In this document: positions 1-12,700 of the stretch, piece after piece
Numbering within the stretch: the first letter of the stretch is position 1
How the letters are laid out: each line of letters opens with the position of its first letter
From: Mytilus californianus
Lineage: Eukaryota > Mollusca > Bivalvia > Mytilida > Mytilidae
Assembly (NCBI RefSeq): GCF_021869535.1
Contig: NW_026262712.1
Span: forward strand, 111,721,640 to 111,785,639
Direction of reading: 5' to 3'
Length of the DNA stretch: 64,000 nt
Notes under the pieces: generated by a model
What the model saw: the letters and a program-made list of their open reading frames with translations, nothing else
What the model was told of the DNA's origin: nothing
Database searches by the model: none
Position numbers and translations under genes: made by a program

Positions 1-3000
1 CGAAATTTGATTCTAGTTCGGTTAATATGAACATTAGTTTTGAATGATTCTTCTGATTATAATATGTTGACCCATCGTTTTGGTATGGAATTTTTAATTT
101 TTAAGATTTCTGCAATCCAATTACTTTTATTTTTCAATTTTGAAATAATTTTTTCTTCTGATATCTTCCCCCTTTTATCGATTATGTCATTAATATATAA
201 TATATCGCTGTCAATCCAGTTATCAAAGAACAAACATTTTCCTTGAAATTTTATAAATCTATTTCCCCATATTATTTGTTTTCTAATATCTAAATAATTC
301 TCAATTTGATCATGATTAATATTGTTACAATTGTTAACATTTATCCATGTTTTTATCATCTCTTGATAGAAAATTGGTGTTTCGTTCCATATTTTTTTAT
401 CTAGCATTTTTATTTTACTCAAATTTATCTTGAAAATAAGTAAGTTTTTGCCAAATTTATTGAGGTATAGCTTTGGTAATACAGCCCAATTTGCATTCCC
501 TGATTGTATTATTTTTATAATCCATTTTATATGTATTGATTTTATATAAGACTCGATATCAATCATATTTAAACCCCCCTCTGAAAAATTTTTAGTAATT
601 ATTGACCTTTTTATTTTATCTTTTCCTCCATTCCAAATAAATGTATATATTAAATTATTAATATTTTGTAGTTTATCTTTACTTATGATACTATTAGTTG
701 CAATGTAAGTTATATTTGGTAGCAAAAGAGCTTTTACGATTATTATTTTTCCCAATTGGGTTAATCTTCGTTTTGACCATCTATCTACAAGTTTCGCTAT
801 TTTATCCATGACTTTTTCCATATTCAGTGTGTCACATTCTTTTCTGTCATAATCAAAGTAAATACCTAAGCTTTTAATTGGTTTATTTGTCCAATTTATA
901 TTTTCATATTTATCTTTTGAACTTTTTAATTTTCCTAACCATATCCCCTCTGTTTTATTTCTATTTAGTTTTAATCCTGAAAAGCTGCCAAATGTTTCAA
1001 TAATACTAAGAGCCAGACTTATTTCTTTTCGTGACTGAAAAAAAGAGTTGTGTCATCAGCTAATTGACAAATTTTTAAATTACATGATTTTCCATCTAAT
1101 TTTATTGTTATTCCTTTAAAATCTTTATTACTTCTTAGCCTTATTGCCATTAATTCTACTATTATGACAAAAAGAAGAGCAGAAATCGGACACCCTTGTC
1201 GTATACCACGATATATTTTAAACGGACCTGAAACCCACCCATTATTTAAAATACAGCCTTTAATGCCATTATACATAGTTTCCACCCATCTGATAAAGCC
1301 ATTTTTAAATCCAAACTTTTTTAGCGTTTCTGTCATAAATGTCCATTCCAAAGAGTCAAAAGCTTTACTAAAATCCAAAAAAAGTATTGCTCCTTCTATA
1401 TTAAATTTTTCAGAGTAATCTATAATGTCTTGTATTTGTCTAATATTAAAACCTATGTATCTATTTTTGACATATCCAGTTTGATCTAGACTAATTATAG
1501 AAGGAAGAACATTTTTCAGTCTCTGTGCCAACACATAAGCTAGTAATTTCGTATCAATATTCAATAATGTTATAGGACGGTAATTATTTAATGAAAAAGG
1601 GTCATTCTTTTTAAAAATAAGCGAAATAGCACCTTTCTTTTGAGAATTTGTTAATTCTTTTTTTTCAAAATTATTATTGAAAACCTTGACCATAATATTC
1701 TTTAGACTACCCCAAAATTGTCTATAAAATTCTACTGTCAGCCCATCCAGACCAGGGGATTTATTTAATTTCATTTTAAATATTGCATCTGTACATTCAG
1801 TTTCTGTTACATTCCCTTCACATTGAATACTATCCGAGTCTTTTAGTTTTTTTGGTATTTCTGTTTCTTTAATATACATTTTAACATCATTATCATTAGG
1901 ATTAGTTGACTCGTAAAGCTTTTTGTAGTATTTCACTTGTAAATTTAGAATTTTATCTTGGTCAGTTGTCGTAGATCCATTTTCATCATATAATTCAGTT
2001 ATGATCTTTTTTGTTTGACGACTTTTTTCTAGTCCCAAGAAGTATGCACTATTTTTTTCCCCTTCTTCAAACCATTTTACCCTTGACCTAATTTTTTGCC
2101 CTTTAATTTTATCTTTATACAAACCCTCTAACTTATTTTCAACCTTCTCAATTTCTATTTTTAAGTTTTGACTTTTATCAATACCATTATCTATTTCATT
2201 ATTAAGATTATTCAGTTGTTTTTCTAGAATATTAATTTCATCCTTTTTTAATTTAGCTTTAATTTTACAGTAGTCTAAACTTGCATCCCTTACTTCTATT
2301 TTCAAGTTATCCCATAGTATCCCCAGATCATTGCAGTTGAATGAATCTTTTTCATATTTAGATATCAACTTTTTGATTAAAATTGTGTAATCTTCATTAT
2401 TTAAAACACTTGAATTTAATTTCCAATAGCCTCGTCCCTTATTTCCCCTGTCAGTATTAATTTTTAATGATACCGTTTTATGATCAGTTAGTTTTTGGAT
2501 TATAGGTCTAATGTCACAACTTTTACAATTTTTTTGTACTTCTTTTGATATAAAGAAATAATCAATCCTTGTGGCTTCTGATCTATCTTTTCTACACCAG
2601 GTAAATTGTCTTGTGTTTTTATTTTTGATTCTCCAAATATCTATTAATTTGGATGATTTTATCAGCCCTTTCAAACTTGTTACTGGTTTATCAAATTTTT
2701 TGGAGGATTTAGTTTTGTTTTTTGTATCAGTCAATGACCAAATATCATTGAAATCGCCCCCAAGGATAGTTTGGCCTAGTCCATTTTTATTTATATAAGA
2801 TTTAACTTTTTTGAAAAAACTATTTCTTTCTCTTAATCTATTTGGAGCATAGATATTAACTAGTGTGTAGATATTTTCATTAATTTCAATGTGAATTAAG
2901 ATAAATCTCCCTTCAGAATCCTTGTGTTCATCTATAATTTTGAAATGAATTCCATCCCTTAACCATATTGCTACCCCACGCGAATTACTTCTTCCATCAC

Positions 3001-3184
3001 TTCTTAAAAGATTTTCACCAAATTCTTTATTCAAAGTATCTTGCATTAAATTTGTGAAATGAGTTTCTTGAATAAATATTATATCACATTTTTGTTGATT
3101 TGCCCAACTAACTATTTTAATTATTTTGTCAGGTTGCTGCAGGCCATTAGCATTGACCGTACATATATGCAGATATTTATTCAT
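1..3184 (-). pseudogene. LINE ORF2: endonuclease and reverse transcriptase, frameshifted
   Basis: ORF2 starts at the ATG at 3184-3182, in a strong Kozak context (CCACCATGA). Residues 1 to about 235 form an apurinic/apyrimidinic-type endonuclease: asparagine near residue 11, glutamate 40 in the FIQETHF motif, GGDFND at 142-147, TRIDYFF and a terminal TDHKTVSL motif. The RT follows, with NNYRPITLLN, LDFSKAFDSLEW, IRQGCPISALLF and the catalytic LADDTTLFF at 708-716. The long frame closes at 1019 because of a one-base shift in an A-rich run. In the next frame the protein resumes at once (SLALSIIETFGSFSGLKLN) and runs through the thumb and C-terminal region to the left edge, with one in-frame stop at 57-59. 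It is therefore probably inactive. The clade call (L1 or Tx1) rests on motif style. Confidence 0.93.
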
Positions 3185-4169
3185 GGTGGATTATAGTTAA
3201 ATTTATTTATCTTCCTGAACTCCAAGCATGGTGAGTAATTATTCTTATTATCTCTGTAGTATTTTATCTTCAGCATTATTTGTTTATTACTTTTGATTGT
3301 GCCTACATTTATTTTAACTTTGAATTCTTTTATTTTTTTCCTTTTATCCGTTTCATAGACTTTACATGCTTGGATGATTTCTATTAGATTATCAGATCTG
3401 AGATATTTACCTGTGGAGTTGAAATCTACATCTTTGTTCATATGATTCTTTAAATGGCTGTCTAATATTTTGAGCAGTTCTTTATCACAAGCATTAACAT
3501 ATCTTACTTGATTTTTTTTTTGTACTTAGTTTTTGATAATCTGTGATTAATATATTTATCACTTTTATAATGTTTATTCTGTAAGAAATTTAAACACCTG
3601 CTCCCCAGGTATACTAGTTCTCTATTTACAATTGTATTCGATCTATATTTTGACCTCATCCTATTTATAGCCTGTCTGGTCAATGTTATTTCATCTAGTT
3701 TTGAGGAGTTCATTTTAACTTTACTTAATTTGTTGTGAATAGAGCTTTTTATGTTTATTTGTAAGATGATACATAAACACCTATTTAGTACATTAAAATA
3801 CAATATACTCCACAAATACATTTTGTATAACATGATTATCAAAGTTATTAAACAAATAACTACTTTTACACAGCATACTACTTTATTAGCTAGGCTTTCA
3901 GAGTAACACTTATTTCCCTTTTTCTTACATATTTTTACATTCTTATACATAATTTCATACATATTGTTTTTATTTCCATTTACAAATTGATTAATTGTTT
4001 TATTTGTCTTTTTCAGGATAACAACTACCTGAATTGATTGTGGATAACCTTCAACAGCTATACCACTCAAACAGTTTAAATGATATTCTGGATAATATAT
4101 ACAGTTAAAAATAAGTAAAAACAGTGCTATACAGACAGTATTGTGAGGAATGTGATTTTTATAATGCAT
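3181..4169 (-). pseudogene. Extra LINE ORF between ORF1 and ORF2, membrane-like
   Basis: I do not recognise this protein. It starts at the ATG at 4169-4167 and runs about 220 residues to a stop at 3504. A run of about ten A's sits just before that stop. Shifting one frame there continues the protein without interruption (KNQVRYVNACDKELLKIL and onward) to a TGA at 3183-3181, giving about 330 residues in all. Two hydrophobic stretches are visible near residues 11-27 and about 97-130 (VVCCVKVVICLITLIIM and neighbours). The remainder is lysine-rich and probably helical. The final TGA overlaps the ORF2 start codon as ATGA. An open frame of this length in AT-rich DNA, lying inside the element, suggests it belongs to the element. 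Chance openness of the first half cannot be excluded. Confidence 0.6.
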
Positions 4170-4264
4170 TTTGGTTTTTCGATTTTTTTAAATTTTTTTT
4201 ATTATTGTTATAATAAATAAATTTTAGTCTTTATTTTTTGTAGTTCTTTACACATATATACAGT

Positions 4265-5171
4265 TTATGGTTTCTTTTTCTGCTTCTTTGCAGCTTCCTC
4301 TCTTGTAGCGTCGTGTAAATTTTCAGTTGGCGTTACTGGTGATTTTTCAATGTTTTGAGTTCTTGTTCTTGACTTGTTAGGCGTTTTGTTTGTTGCATTA
4401 GCCTGCTCATGATCAGGTTTTATTAAATATCTTGAGATGCCAGGTCTCCTGTCATCACTTTTAGGATGTTTTGGTTTTTCCTTCTTTTTTGGTGAATTGT
4501 CTTTTCTGGCGGACACCCTATCGTGATTATCGAGGATCGATTGTGAATGTTCTCTGTCACTCTCTGACCTACTCTTATCCTCGGTACTCATGAGAGGTTG
4601 TGTCGAACTCCGGAAATGGACCTCACTCTCCTGACTTGGCTTGTCGATATCATCATGGTCTTGATTCTGCTCATAATTCTCACTATTGTCGTGAACATTA
4701 GAATTATCTTGTTTATTATCGCCATCAGTGTTAGTCATATATGAATCATTACCTTCAAATTCTCCTTCTGAGTTTTCGTCGCATTCATACTGCTTATGGC
4801 CTGTTTGACCACATTTTTTGCACTTCCATCCATTCGGACAGACATTTGCTGTATGACCTTCGGATAAGCACTTACTACATTTCATATTTGGTCTGTTTGT
4901 TTGTTGCTGACCATAATGGTTGATTGTGGCCCAGTATTTTCCAATCTTTAATGACTTTGGAAGCGGTGGATCAAATGGTTTGCACACAACAATGCGATCA
5001 CCTGTCCTGCAATTTGTGAGGAGGAAATCTATTCTTAGCCTCTCCCTGAAGTGGTTGAGTACCTCACATTTGCTAGCTGAAAGCTCAAGGGATCTTATAA
5101 TCTGCTCAATGAAATAACTTAATGAATGGCATAATGGTCTCAGCTTGAATTTTTTGTACAGTAGTTGTCAT
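4265..5171 (-). pseudogene. LINE ORF1: CCHC zinc-knuckle nucleic-acid-binding protein
   Basis: This is the Gag-like first ORF of the LINE; such proteins bind the element RNA and form the RNP. The likely start is the ATG at 5171-5169 (MTTTVQKIQAE). That frame stops near 5106, and a neighbouring frame carries on (EQIIRSLELSASKCEVLNHF), so a frameshift lies around 5105-5110. Two perfect C-x2-C-x4-H-x4-C knuckles follow: CSKCLSEGHTANVC and CKKCGQTGHKQYEC. After them come an acidic, Asn/Asp-rich linker and a basic Lys/Arg/Ser-rich C-terminus ending in KKQKKKP. The region before the knuckles is only about 80-90 residues, short for a Tx1-type ORF1 with an RRM, so the N-terminus may be truncated. Confidence 0.85.
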
Positions 5172-6369
5172 TTTTTTTCTTACAGGCATTTCTATTTTTT
5201 GGATATTTTTTTTACTAATCTTCAATTTCAAAATAGATGAATTTATATCAAATATTACAAAACATTTCGAATCTAATAAGTTTTACACATGCATATCATG
5301 TACTGTCAAGTGCCCGTTTACCAGTACGTTAACGTATCCGTTTATTTGCGATTTCAACGAAACGTTTAAAGGACACGTTAACGGGTACGTTAAATAACGG
5401 GGGCTGTGTGATATAAATGAAAATGAATGGAAACTTAACGGAGATATCAACGGGTCTATGAATTAATGGATGCTTTGTGAATATGCTTCTATTCGTCGTT
5501 TCGCTTTAAATATTGTAAGATTGTTGTCTGTTTGATTCAACCCCACAACAACTTTCCATTATATGAAAGAAATAAACCGGATTTCATCCAGTTTATCGTG
5601 CAAAATTTACTGATTTGATAAAAGAAATTGGTCAACAATTTCTTGCTAATGCAACCACAAACTGACATCTGCAATCAATATTTATCTTCTTTTACAAATA
5701 TATCAAATGTTAACTGATGCATGCATTTTGTTATATACTTTGCAGTTAAGGAGTTAAAAATATTTATATTTTTAAAAAGATAAAGTACATCTCAAGGTTT
5801 TGGAAAGATTGATGTCAGTTAAATCAACTATGCTAAACTCTAAGTTTATGGTGAAACAAGCATGTATCAAATACTGCTCAGCATGCAATTGACTGAGTAA
5901 TAATAAGCAGTTGGTCCAAATCAAGTGTTCCCTTGATTGCATAGGCTTAATAACATTAAAGGTATCAATTTAACTTCAATAGATGCGCTTTTCCAAATTG
6001 CGTATGGTATATTCAGGGCGTTTTGAATAAATAAGAAAACAATAGCACGTTTTGTTAAAGGAATATCATTTGATCAATAAGTACGGAAATGGCATTGTAT
6101 TAAAAATCTAGACATAAATAGGCGTAGAATAAATCGCATCAGAGAAAATTTCGTACCAACAATACAAATTTTTCGGACCTAATTACTATTTCAAAAAAAA
6201 ACCAACGACAGACATTATCTGTTAACCAAGCTCTGTTCTTTACCTGTTAATAAATTACATCAAATTTAAAAGGATTGCAACACAATTCCATATTGCAGTC
6301 CTAAATATGAAATCGTCCAAAATAATTGCATGTTGTTATTCTAAACTGTTTCCTAAAATTGATCGCCAT
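5172..6369. other. Intergenic stretch, AT-rich, with a CpG-containing cluster
   Basis: No convincing gene is visible. Around 5308-5400 the base composition changes: several CGTTAACG, ACGTTAAC and CCCGTTTACC-like words occur close together. They resemble the words seen in the palindrome array at 15.79-16.02 kb. The 5' untranslated part of the LINE may occupy the first bases of this stretch. Confidence 0.4.
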
Positions 6370-8720
6370 TAAGATAATAAAAAACAATTTATTAAAATCA
6401 AATATGTCAATAAAGGTTTTGATTTTGTAAATATTGCTGGTATTTTTAATGATCATTCCGTTAAAGATCAAATTTCTGGCTATTCTGAAAATACTGAGCT
6501 TCCTCTTATCTGTTATCTTTACAAAAAATCAACCCGGAAATATGTGTTTAATTATAGCGAAGTATGTAGAGATGTTAATATAAGTGACAGTACACCTACG
6601 TCATGAAATTGCAGTAATTTCGAATACATTTATGGCCCCAGTTCCCATGTTATAACAGGAGACTTTAACATCGTCCATGACCAAGAGTTGAAATTATTCC
6701 TCAGTAAAGGATCTAAATATCGCCCCGTCAATTATTAATTGGAATGAGTGTCGTAATATCATCAACGACTCACTCCGTACTTACTGCGCGAAATGGATAA
6801 AACGAGAAAAAGCTGACATAACATCCTTAGATTCTTTTTTAAATTAAGTAATGAACATAGTTGACATTCGTATTAAAGGTGTAATAACACCAAATCATAG
6901 TACGTCACATCCGGTTTCATACGAAAATAGGTCGAAAAAAAATATTCCCTTGAATTTGACAGTTGTAGGTAATTGATCCTACATTTCATTGCAGTAAAAC
7001 ATTTCTGGGTCATAAACATATATCTTGGGTATTACATAGCACCATTATTTTTTTATTTGGGGTTTCTATAGAATATTTTGGAAACTTGAGGTTACATGGT
7101 TACTAAAGCTTGTACACAGGTTAAAAAAGGGGCAAAATTTGACTGGTTAACTTCCAGTGATGGTTATTTTCTTACATGCAATGAAATGTTATGTGAAATT
7201 TTTTCTATAGTTCTTAACAGGATAAAACTTTACTCATGCCAAGTATTTCTTTATTTGAAACAAAGATAAATTCTGCACAATTTTTTGAAAAGTGCAAATT
7301 TAACAAAGACTAATAGGGGACAATCAATGGTGGTATTACACCTAAACATTGTAAAAAACATTTTACTCCTAGCAACAACCATAATAGCTCTATTTCTCGT
7401 ATCAAACATAAGGTAAAAGAACAAGGAATTTGTTTTTGTTCCGGCTGATAAGGCTGCCAATAATATCATTATTGTTTGACGTAATTTTTACATTTAGGTT
7501 CTGCAAAAGGAAATCACGAATTCACCAACATTCCAACTGACTCTATTTTTGAAAAATGACATCTGTAACAAACGTAAACTTTTAGCTACCTGTTTACAAG
7601 TAGAACCAAATACAATGAAAGTTCCAACTATGTACTGGCTTCAGAAGCTGCACAAAACACCTTGTTCGATTCGCTCGTGTATGTAACAACGTATTTGATT
7701 TTAACAAAAGAAATCTCTATTACTGAACAATTTTTACACCAGGGTTTTCGATATCACAAACCAGTCAAAACATTTACTAAATTTTATCATCGGTACAAGG
7801 ACATCATGCGTAAATATAAATCAACATGCAGACATCTTATACGTTCAGGTATTTCACATCCAATCTTTTATGGTAATATTCTATACAAAGCACAAAAATG
7901 TCGTCATTCACCTAAAAAGCTAACCAAACCTTTAAACAGACTTATTCAGAAGGGATATAGTAACGATACTGTTGTCAGGTCATTCAAGATGTCATATTTT
8001 GGAAATAATATTGATTCAATCATAGGGTCTTTGCATCGGAAATACACACATTTATTATAAAACCAGTTGTTGGCATGACACGGGTTATGTTCTTCTCATA
8101 TAATTTATGATGTCATGATACTAAACCCCTAACGGGAGGGATTGTGCTTGGTTTCATATGATGAAGACATAATCTTTCCATCAGTTTAATTGAGGTATGG
8201 AGCTGGCATGTCAGTCACTGCTTGTAGTCCTTTGTTAATTTATGTATCATTGTCATTTTGCTCAGTTTCTTTTGTAACCTATTCTGTATCAGACTCGGAC
8301 TTCTTTTAAACTGAGTTTTACTGTGCGTATTGCTATGCGTTTGTTTATTCTACATTGGCTAGAGGTATAGGGGGAGGGTTTAGATCTCACAAAACATGTT
8401 TAACCCTGCCGCATTTTTGCGCCTGTCACAAGTCAGGAGCCTCTGGCCTCTGTTAGTCTTGTATGTTTTTTTTAAATTTTAGTTCATTTATATGTTTCGG
8501 AGTTCAGTGTAACGTCCATTTTCACTAAACTAGTACACATTTTTGTTTAGGGTGCCAGCTGAAGCCCGCCTCCGGGTGCGGTATTTTCCCGCTATGGTGA
8601 AGACCCATTGGTGGCCTTGGGCTGTTTTATGCTCTATGGTCGGGTTTGTTGTCTCTTTGACGCATTCCTCATTTCCATTCTCAATTCTATTTTATAGACC
8701 CGAGTTATACTCAGTTGAAA
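6370..8720 (+). mobile_element. Penelope-like element copy, internally deleted, with 3' tail (tail type T1)
   Basis: This is a decayed Penelope-type retroelement on the + strand. From about 6376 to 6870 the frame reads like the N-terminal domain of the family (KGFDFVNIAGIFNDHSV, HVITGDFNIV, YCAKWIKREKAD), with a stop in place of the first cysteine of an expected CNC motif. About 390 bases of unrelated sequence (6878-7270) interrupt it; these carry a short inverted repeat, ACATTTCATTGCA at about 6975 and its complement at about 7180. The element resumes at 7270 and reads FVFVPADKAANNIIIV (7422-7475) and MKVPTMYWLQKLHK (7617-7660). It then jumps directly to the C-terminal part (7662-8060), so the catalytic palm with YxDD is missing. 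The noncoding tail from 8061 to about 8720 recurs at 24.2 and 36.9 kb. Confidence 0.85.
7662..8060 (+). pseudogene. PLE reverse transcriptase, C-terminal remnant
   Basis: The frame carries FLHQGFRYHKPVKTFTKFYH and later HPIFYGNILYKAQKCRH. These match, position for position, the end of the longer RT frame at 49025-49825 (LLSQGFRYHKLLKNFTKFFH and HPHFYGNIVYRARKF). The family role is reverse transcription of the element, but no catalytic residues remain here. It ends at a TAA at 8058-8060 with no nuclease domain after it. Confidence 0.85.
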
Positions 8721-9745
8721 CAGTTTTGTGTCTATAAATAGCTACCTTATTGTCTCAAGCCTAACACCCGATTTTAATAAAGTTAACCCCACTGTTGCAA
8801 CTTATAGTTAGTTTTCGTATTAAAATTAGAAGGTGGTATATTATTGGAGCGCTTCGTCAATAAATTCAAAAAAGGACTGATAGGAAATGAATTTTATTAT
8901 TTATTTGTCTTTGCAGCGGTAAATATAAACAATCTCAAAGAAAAATGTACTCTTGAATATGAAGCAAAATCCATCTCAAGCCTAGCCAGAAGATCTATGG
9001 CGTAATATAATTTACCATTTCCCTATTTCCCTATTGTTATAGTGTAAACTAAGAGTGACACAAAACTTGAAACTTGATTGGACTCAAGTACAAAATAGGT
9101 GGATCAAGTGATTTGTGAAATTAAGAAGTGGCCAAGTATATATAAATTGAGCTTATAACTCATCAAAGATTTTAGGCTTGTTATTTCAGAAGGATTGAAA
9201 CTTCATTAAGGCTTTTATGTAACCGACAACAGCAACATTTATTTATACCAATCAGGTAATATTTCATTAAATATTCGAAATTATGAGGCTGTTTGTGGTT
9301 CTATATTTTTTTCTCAAACAAAATGTTTTATTTGTGCATTGTACATGTTTAAATTAACAAACCCAAATAATTCATGCTAGTATTTGATCATAATCGTCAA
9401 CTTTTCTTTTTGTTTACTAATTGGATGTTAAATAGTAAATTACTACAAAATTACTATGTCTGATTATATTTCATACATGCTTCCTCTTATGATTATGATT
9501 TTTAACCTTTCGTTTCATTTAAAGTACCGGTCTTTTTTCTTCAATAAAATTGTGTGTGTTTCCTTTTTTGATTTAGACTTGACAACGAGTTGTTATATTG
9601 TAAATAATTTGATTGTGATTGATATTTTTTATCTTGATACTTATTGTTGTTATTATATTTGATTGAATTGGGTGCAGTTTTTATTTTTTTATTTTTTTTT
9701 TTCATCTTTTTATATTTCATTTTGTAAATTTTGTTTCTTTGTACA
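8721..9745. other. Upstream region of gene copy 1
   Basis: No coding region is visible. The part from about 9470 to 9680 is clearly similar to 30470-30680, upstream of copy 2, and marks the left end of the segmental duplication. A 3' splice-site-like sequence (TTTCTTTGTACAG, AG at 9745-9746) is conserved before all three copies. It implies a noncoding first exon further upstream that I could not locate. Confidence 0.5.
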
Positions 9746-9760
9746 GTTTAAACCAGGAGA

Positions 9761-12700
9761 ATGTCTACACTGTCTGTCATTGGTCTCAGTATTTGTCTTG
9801 TGTTTATTAGTATTTTCATGCAAGGTAAGATATTTTTTCTTTAGATCTGTGTTGTCTTCTTAGATAATTTTTATTTTGATGTCTACAATGGCATTTAATC
9901 AAATTTTGTCATTTCTAAAGGGTTAGAACATTTTCTTTTTCAGATGTTTATGTACTTGTAAATATTTATGGGTTGTCCGATTAACGACAATTTTTACATG
10001 GTTGAAATGAAATACCGTGATTTCAAATAAAAATAGATCGAACCTTTTTTGCATGTAAATTCTTTCAACAATTGGTGTTGCTAAGACATTGCGGGTAACG
10101 ATGCATTCAAAGGAGTTGAAAATACGTAGCAGAAATTATGTCTCCTTTATTTCTATAAATAAAAAAGGCTAATGGTCAATATAACGAATAGAATAACTTA
10201 TCCAAGATTTCAAATACGGAAAAATGATAGATTAAAATTGATAATTAACATATGCGCTGCGCACTTACTCATCAAAGGATTTAAACAGATGTGACACTAC
10301 GGTTGTCTTTTAAATTCGACTTCCAATTGCTTCTTGTCATTTTTCAAGGACAGGCTTACAATAATTAATTTTTATAAAAAGTACTAAATCTAAAAACAAA
10401 ACAAACCATTTATGTAATATTTTTATCAATTATGTTATGAACGCGATATACAAAATTTAGTCAACACTTGTTTACGATGTTCAAATCTCATCTTTCGATT
10501 AAAAATATACAAATCAAGGTAACAATTAAACAATTAGCATGAACTGTAAAAGTAGTGAGACTGGTCGTATCTACAGGTTAAGCGTTTCCTGTTATGAATA
10601 TCAACGATGTTCTAGTGTATTTTTAATTATTATTTAACTATAAACACAAATTGCGAAACAGCTTTGCTTTGACTATTTATTGGTTGGTTCAAATTAGGTA
10701 ATTAAAAGATTTGCCCACTGACTGTAGTGCATTTACAATTGATATTAACTATCATGGCGTCTCAGAAGGTTTGTTAATGCCAATGTATTACACCAATTGG
10801 AATTATGCTATAAAAGCTTTTCTTGTTATTTGACATAATCTTTTGTTAATATTTATTTATAATTTGATGACTTTATTTTCAAATAGTGAAGTTGAAGTCA
10901 TCCCTTCGTAAATTTTACGGACGCCATCACGAGTTGGCTGACCGTTATGGAATAACCGTTTCACAGATGATATCGCATATGTTCCTTATGTCGTAACTAC
11001 AATACCCTCCCTTTTCTCGAATGTGACTTACCGAATTAGACTATTTACCGGATTTGTAATAACATAAGCAACACGACGGGTGCCACATGTGGAGCAGGAT
11101 CTGCTTACCCATCCGGAGCACCTGAGATCACCCCAAGTTTTTGGTGGAGTTCGTGTTGCTTAGTCTTTGGTGTTCTATGTTGTGTCATCTGTACTATTAT
11201 TTGTCTGTTTGTCTTTTTATTTTTGGCCATGGCGTTGTCAGTTTGTTTTCGATCTATGAGTTTGACTGTCCCTCTGGTATCTTTCGTCCCTCTTTTACAA
11301 GCTTATTCATCTCAGCAAAGTTTCCGACCGTTTTTCATACGTCGAGGGATAGTTGTTATAGCAATTCGTGCATCTACAAAGTATAAGTGTCCTAAGGAGG
11401 GACACAACTCCGTCATAAAATTATAATTTAAAAAATTGCCCTTAACACGTATTTGTATTGACAAACAAACCTACATGAATATTATAAAACAAACGGAAGC
11501 TTGAGTAGACGTCTTGGATTTATTTGTGTTGCTGGAGACCTGTATCGTTAACCATTACCCGTCAACTCCTGAATTCATATTAATCAGCAATCAAAACCTT
11601 AATAAGATTTCATAAAATGTTTAGTTATTTCGAATATAGAATTCAATTAAAATTGTGAGCCTTGATTTGTGTTTACTCATTACAACAATGTAACTTTTGC
11701 ACGTTAACAACCAGACTCGATAGATACAAGCACGATATTTCTTTGAGCTAAATTAGCATTATACTTTAATATTTCGTAAAATTTGATCATTGGGGTCTTT
11801 TGTGTCACTACATGTTTTTTTTTGTTCCATGCGTCCAGAGGAAGAATCTTATTTTTCTAGGTGATGGATTCTTTTCTAAAAATTAATCTTACGACTAAAC
11901 TTAATCATAGGTTACTCTTAAATAAAACTATCAAAATATGTTTAATAATACTTTATTCAGGAACTGAAGCACAGGACTGTGCTGCCTGCCGCACAACTTT
12001 CACGAGCTCAATAACAAACGCATTGCAAGACAAGGAGAGAATATGCTAGTAAGATTTTGCTTTATATAGAACTTGTTTTGTTATTTGCACAATTAAACAT
12101 TGCTCCATTGGTATGCGTCATTTTTATCTACTTATAACATGCTATACATGAAAATGAGGAATTGAGGAAAAAAGATGTGCCTTTCAATCAATAAAAGTAA
12201 CTTTTAGCAATAGATTTGGTTTACAAATAATAACTTCGATATTAGATGTATATTACTCACAAATTTATGAAACAGTTGAATATATTTAAGACATTAATAT
12301 GCAACTTTGATATTAAACTTCGTTTATATGCTATTATACTGTTTTGGTTATTTCTTTTTAAAAAACAGTGCAGTGAATATCTTTCTGACATGTTTGGATG
12401 ACGACTGCGATGCGAGTGTATCTAAGATCATTATTGACGCAGGCAAAAAGGCTGCATCTCAGTACGGTTGTGGTAAATATATTAAATCTTAATTATCCTT
12501 TGATATACACTCATATGTTACTCTTAATTGCTTACCGGTGATGTGCCTTATGTACTAAAGGATACACCAGATACAAATGTACCTTTGACGAAGTGTTTTA
12601 AAGAATTGTAGTATCATAATAACGGAGATAATAGGCTAACTGCTATAACTGTTTCAAGGTTCTTGGAAAGAGGCTCACAGTCTAAAGCAATATGGACACC

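Larger units (their letters stand above)
1..5171 (-). mobile_element. L1/Tx1-type LINE, 3' end beyond the window
   Basis: This is a non-LTR retrotransposon read on the - strand. In transcription order it has a zinc-knuckle ORF1 (5171-4265), an extra ORF (4169-3181), then an apurinic-type endonuclease plus reverse transcriptase ORF2 (3184 to the window edge). An N-terminal endonuclease followed by RT, with a separate CCHC ORF1, is the L1/Tx1 group layout. The copy is fairly young, since long frames are open, but it is not intact: ORF2, the extra ORF and ORF1 each carry one frameshift, and ORF2 has one in-frame stop. The 3' end lies left of base 1. The exact 5' end is not visible and could extend past 5171. 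Confidence 0.93.

Noticed and set aside
8543-8737. 64-codon frame in PLE tail T1
   Set aside because: It lies after the RT stop in the noncoding tail. Other T1 copies do not keep the frame.
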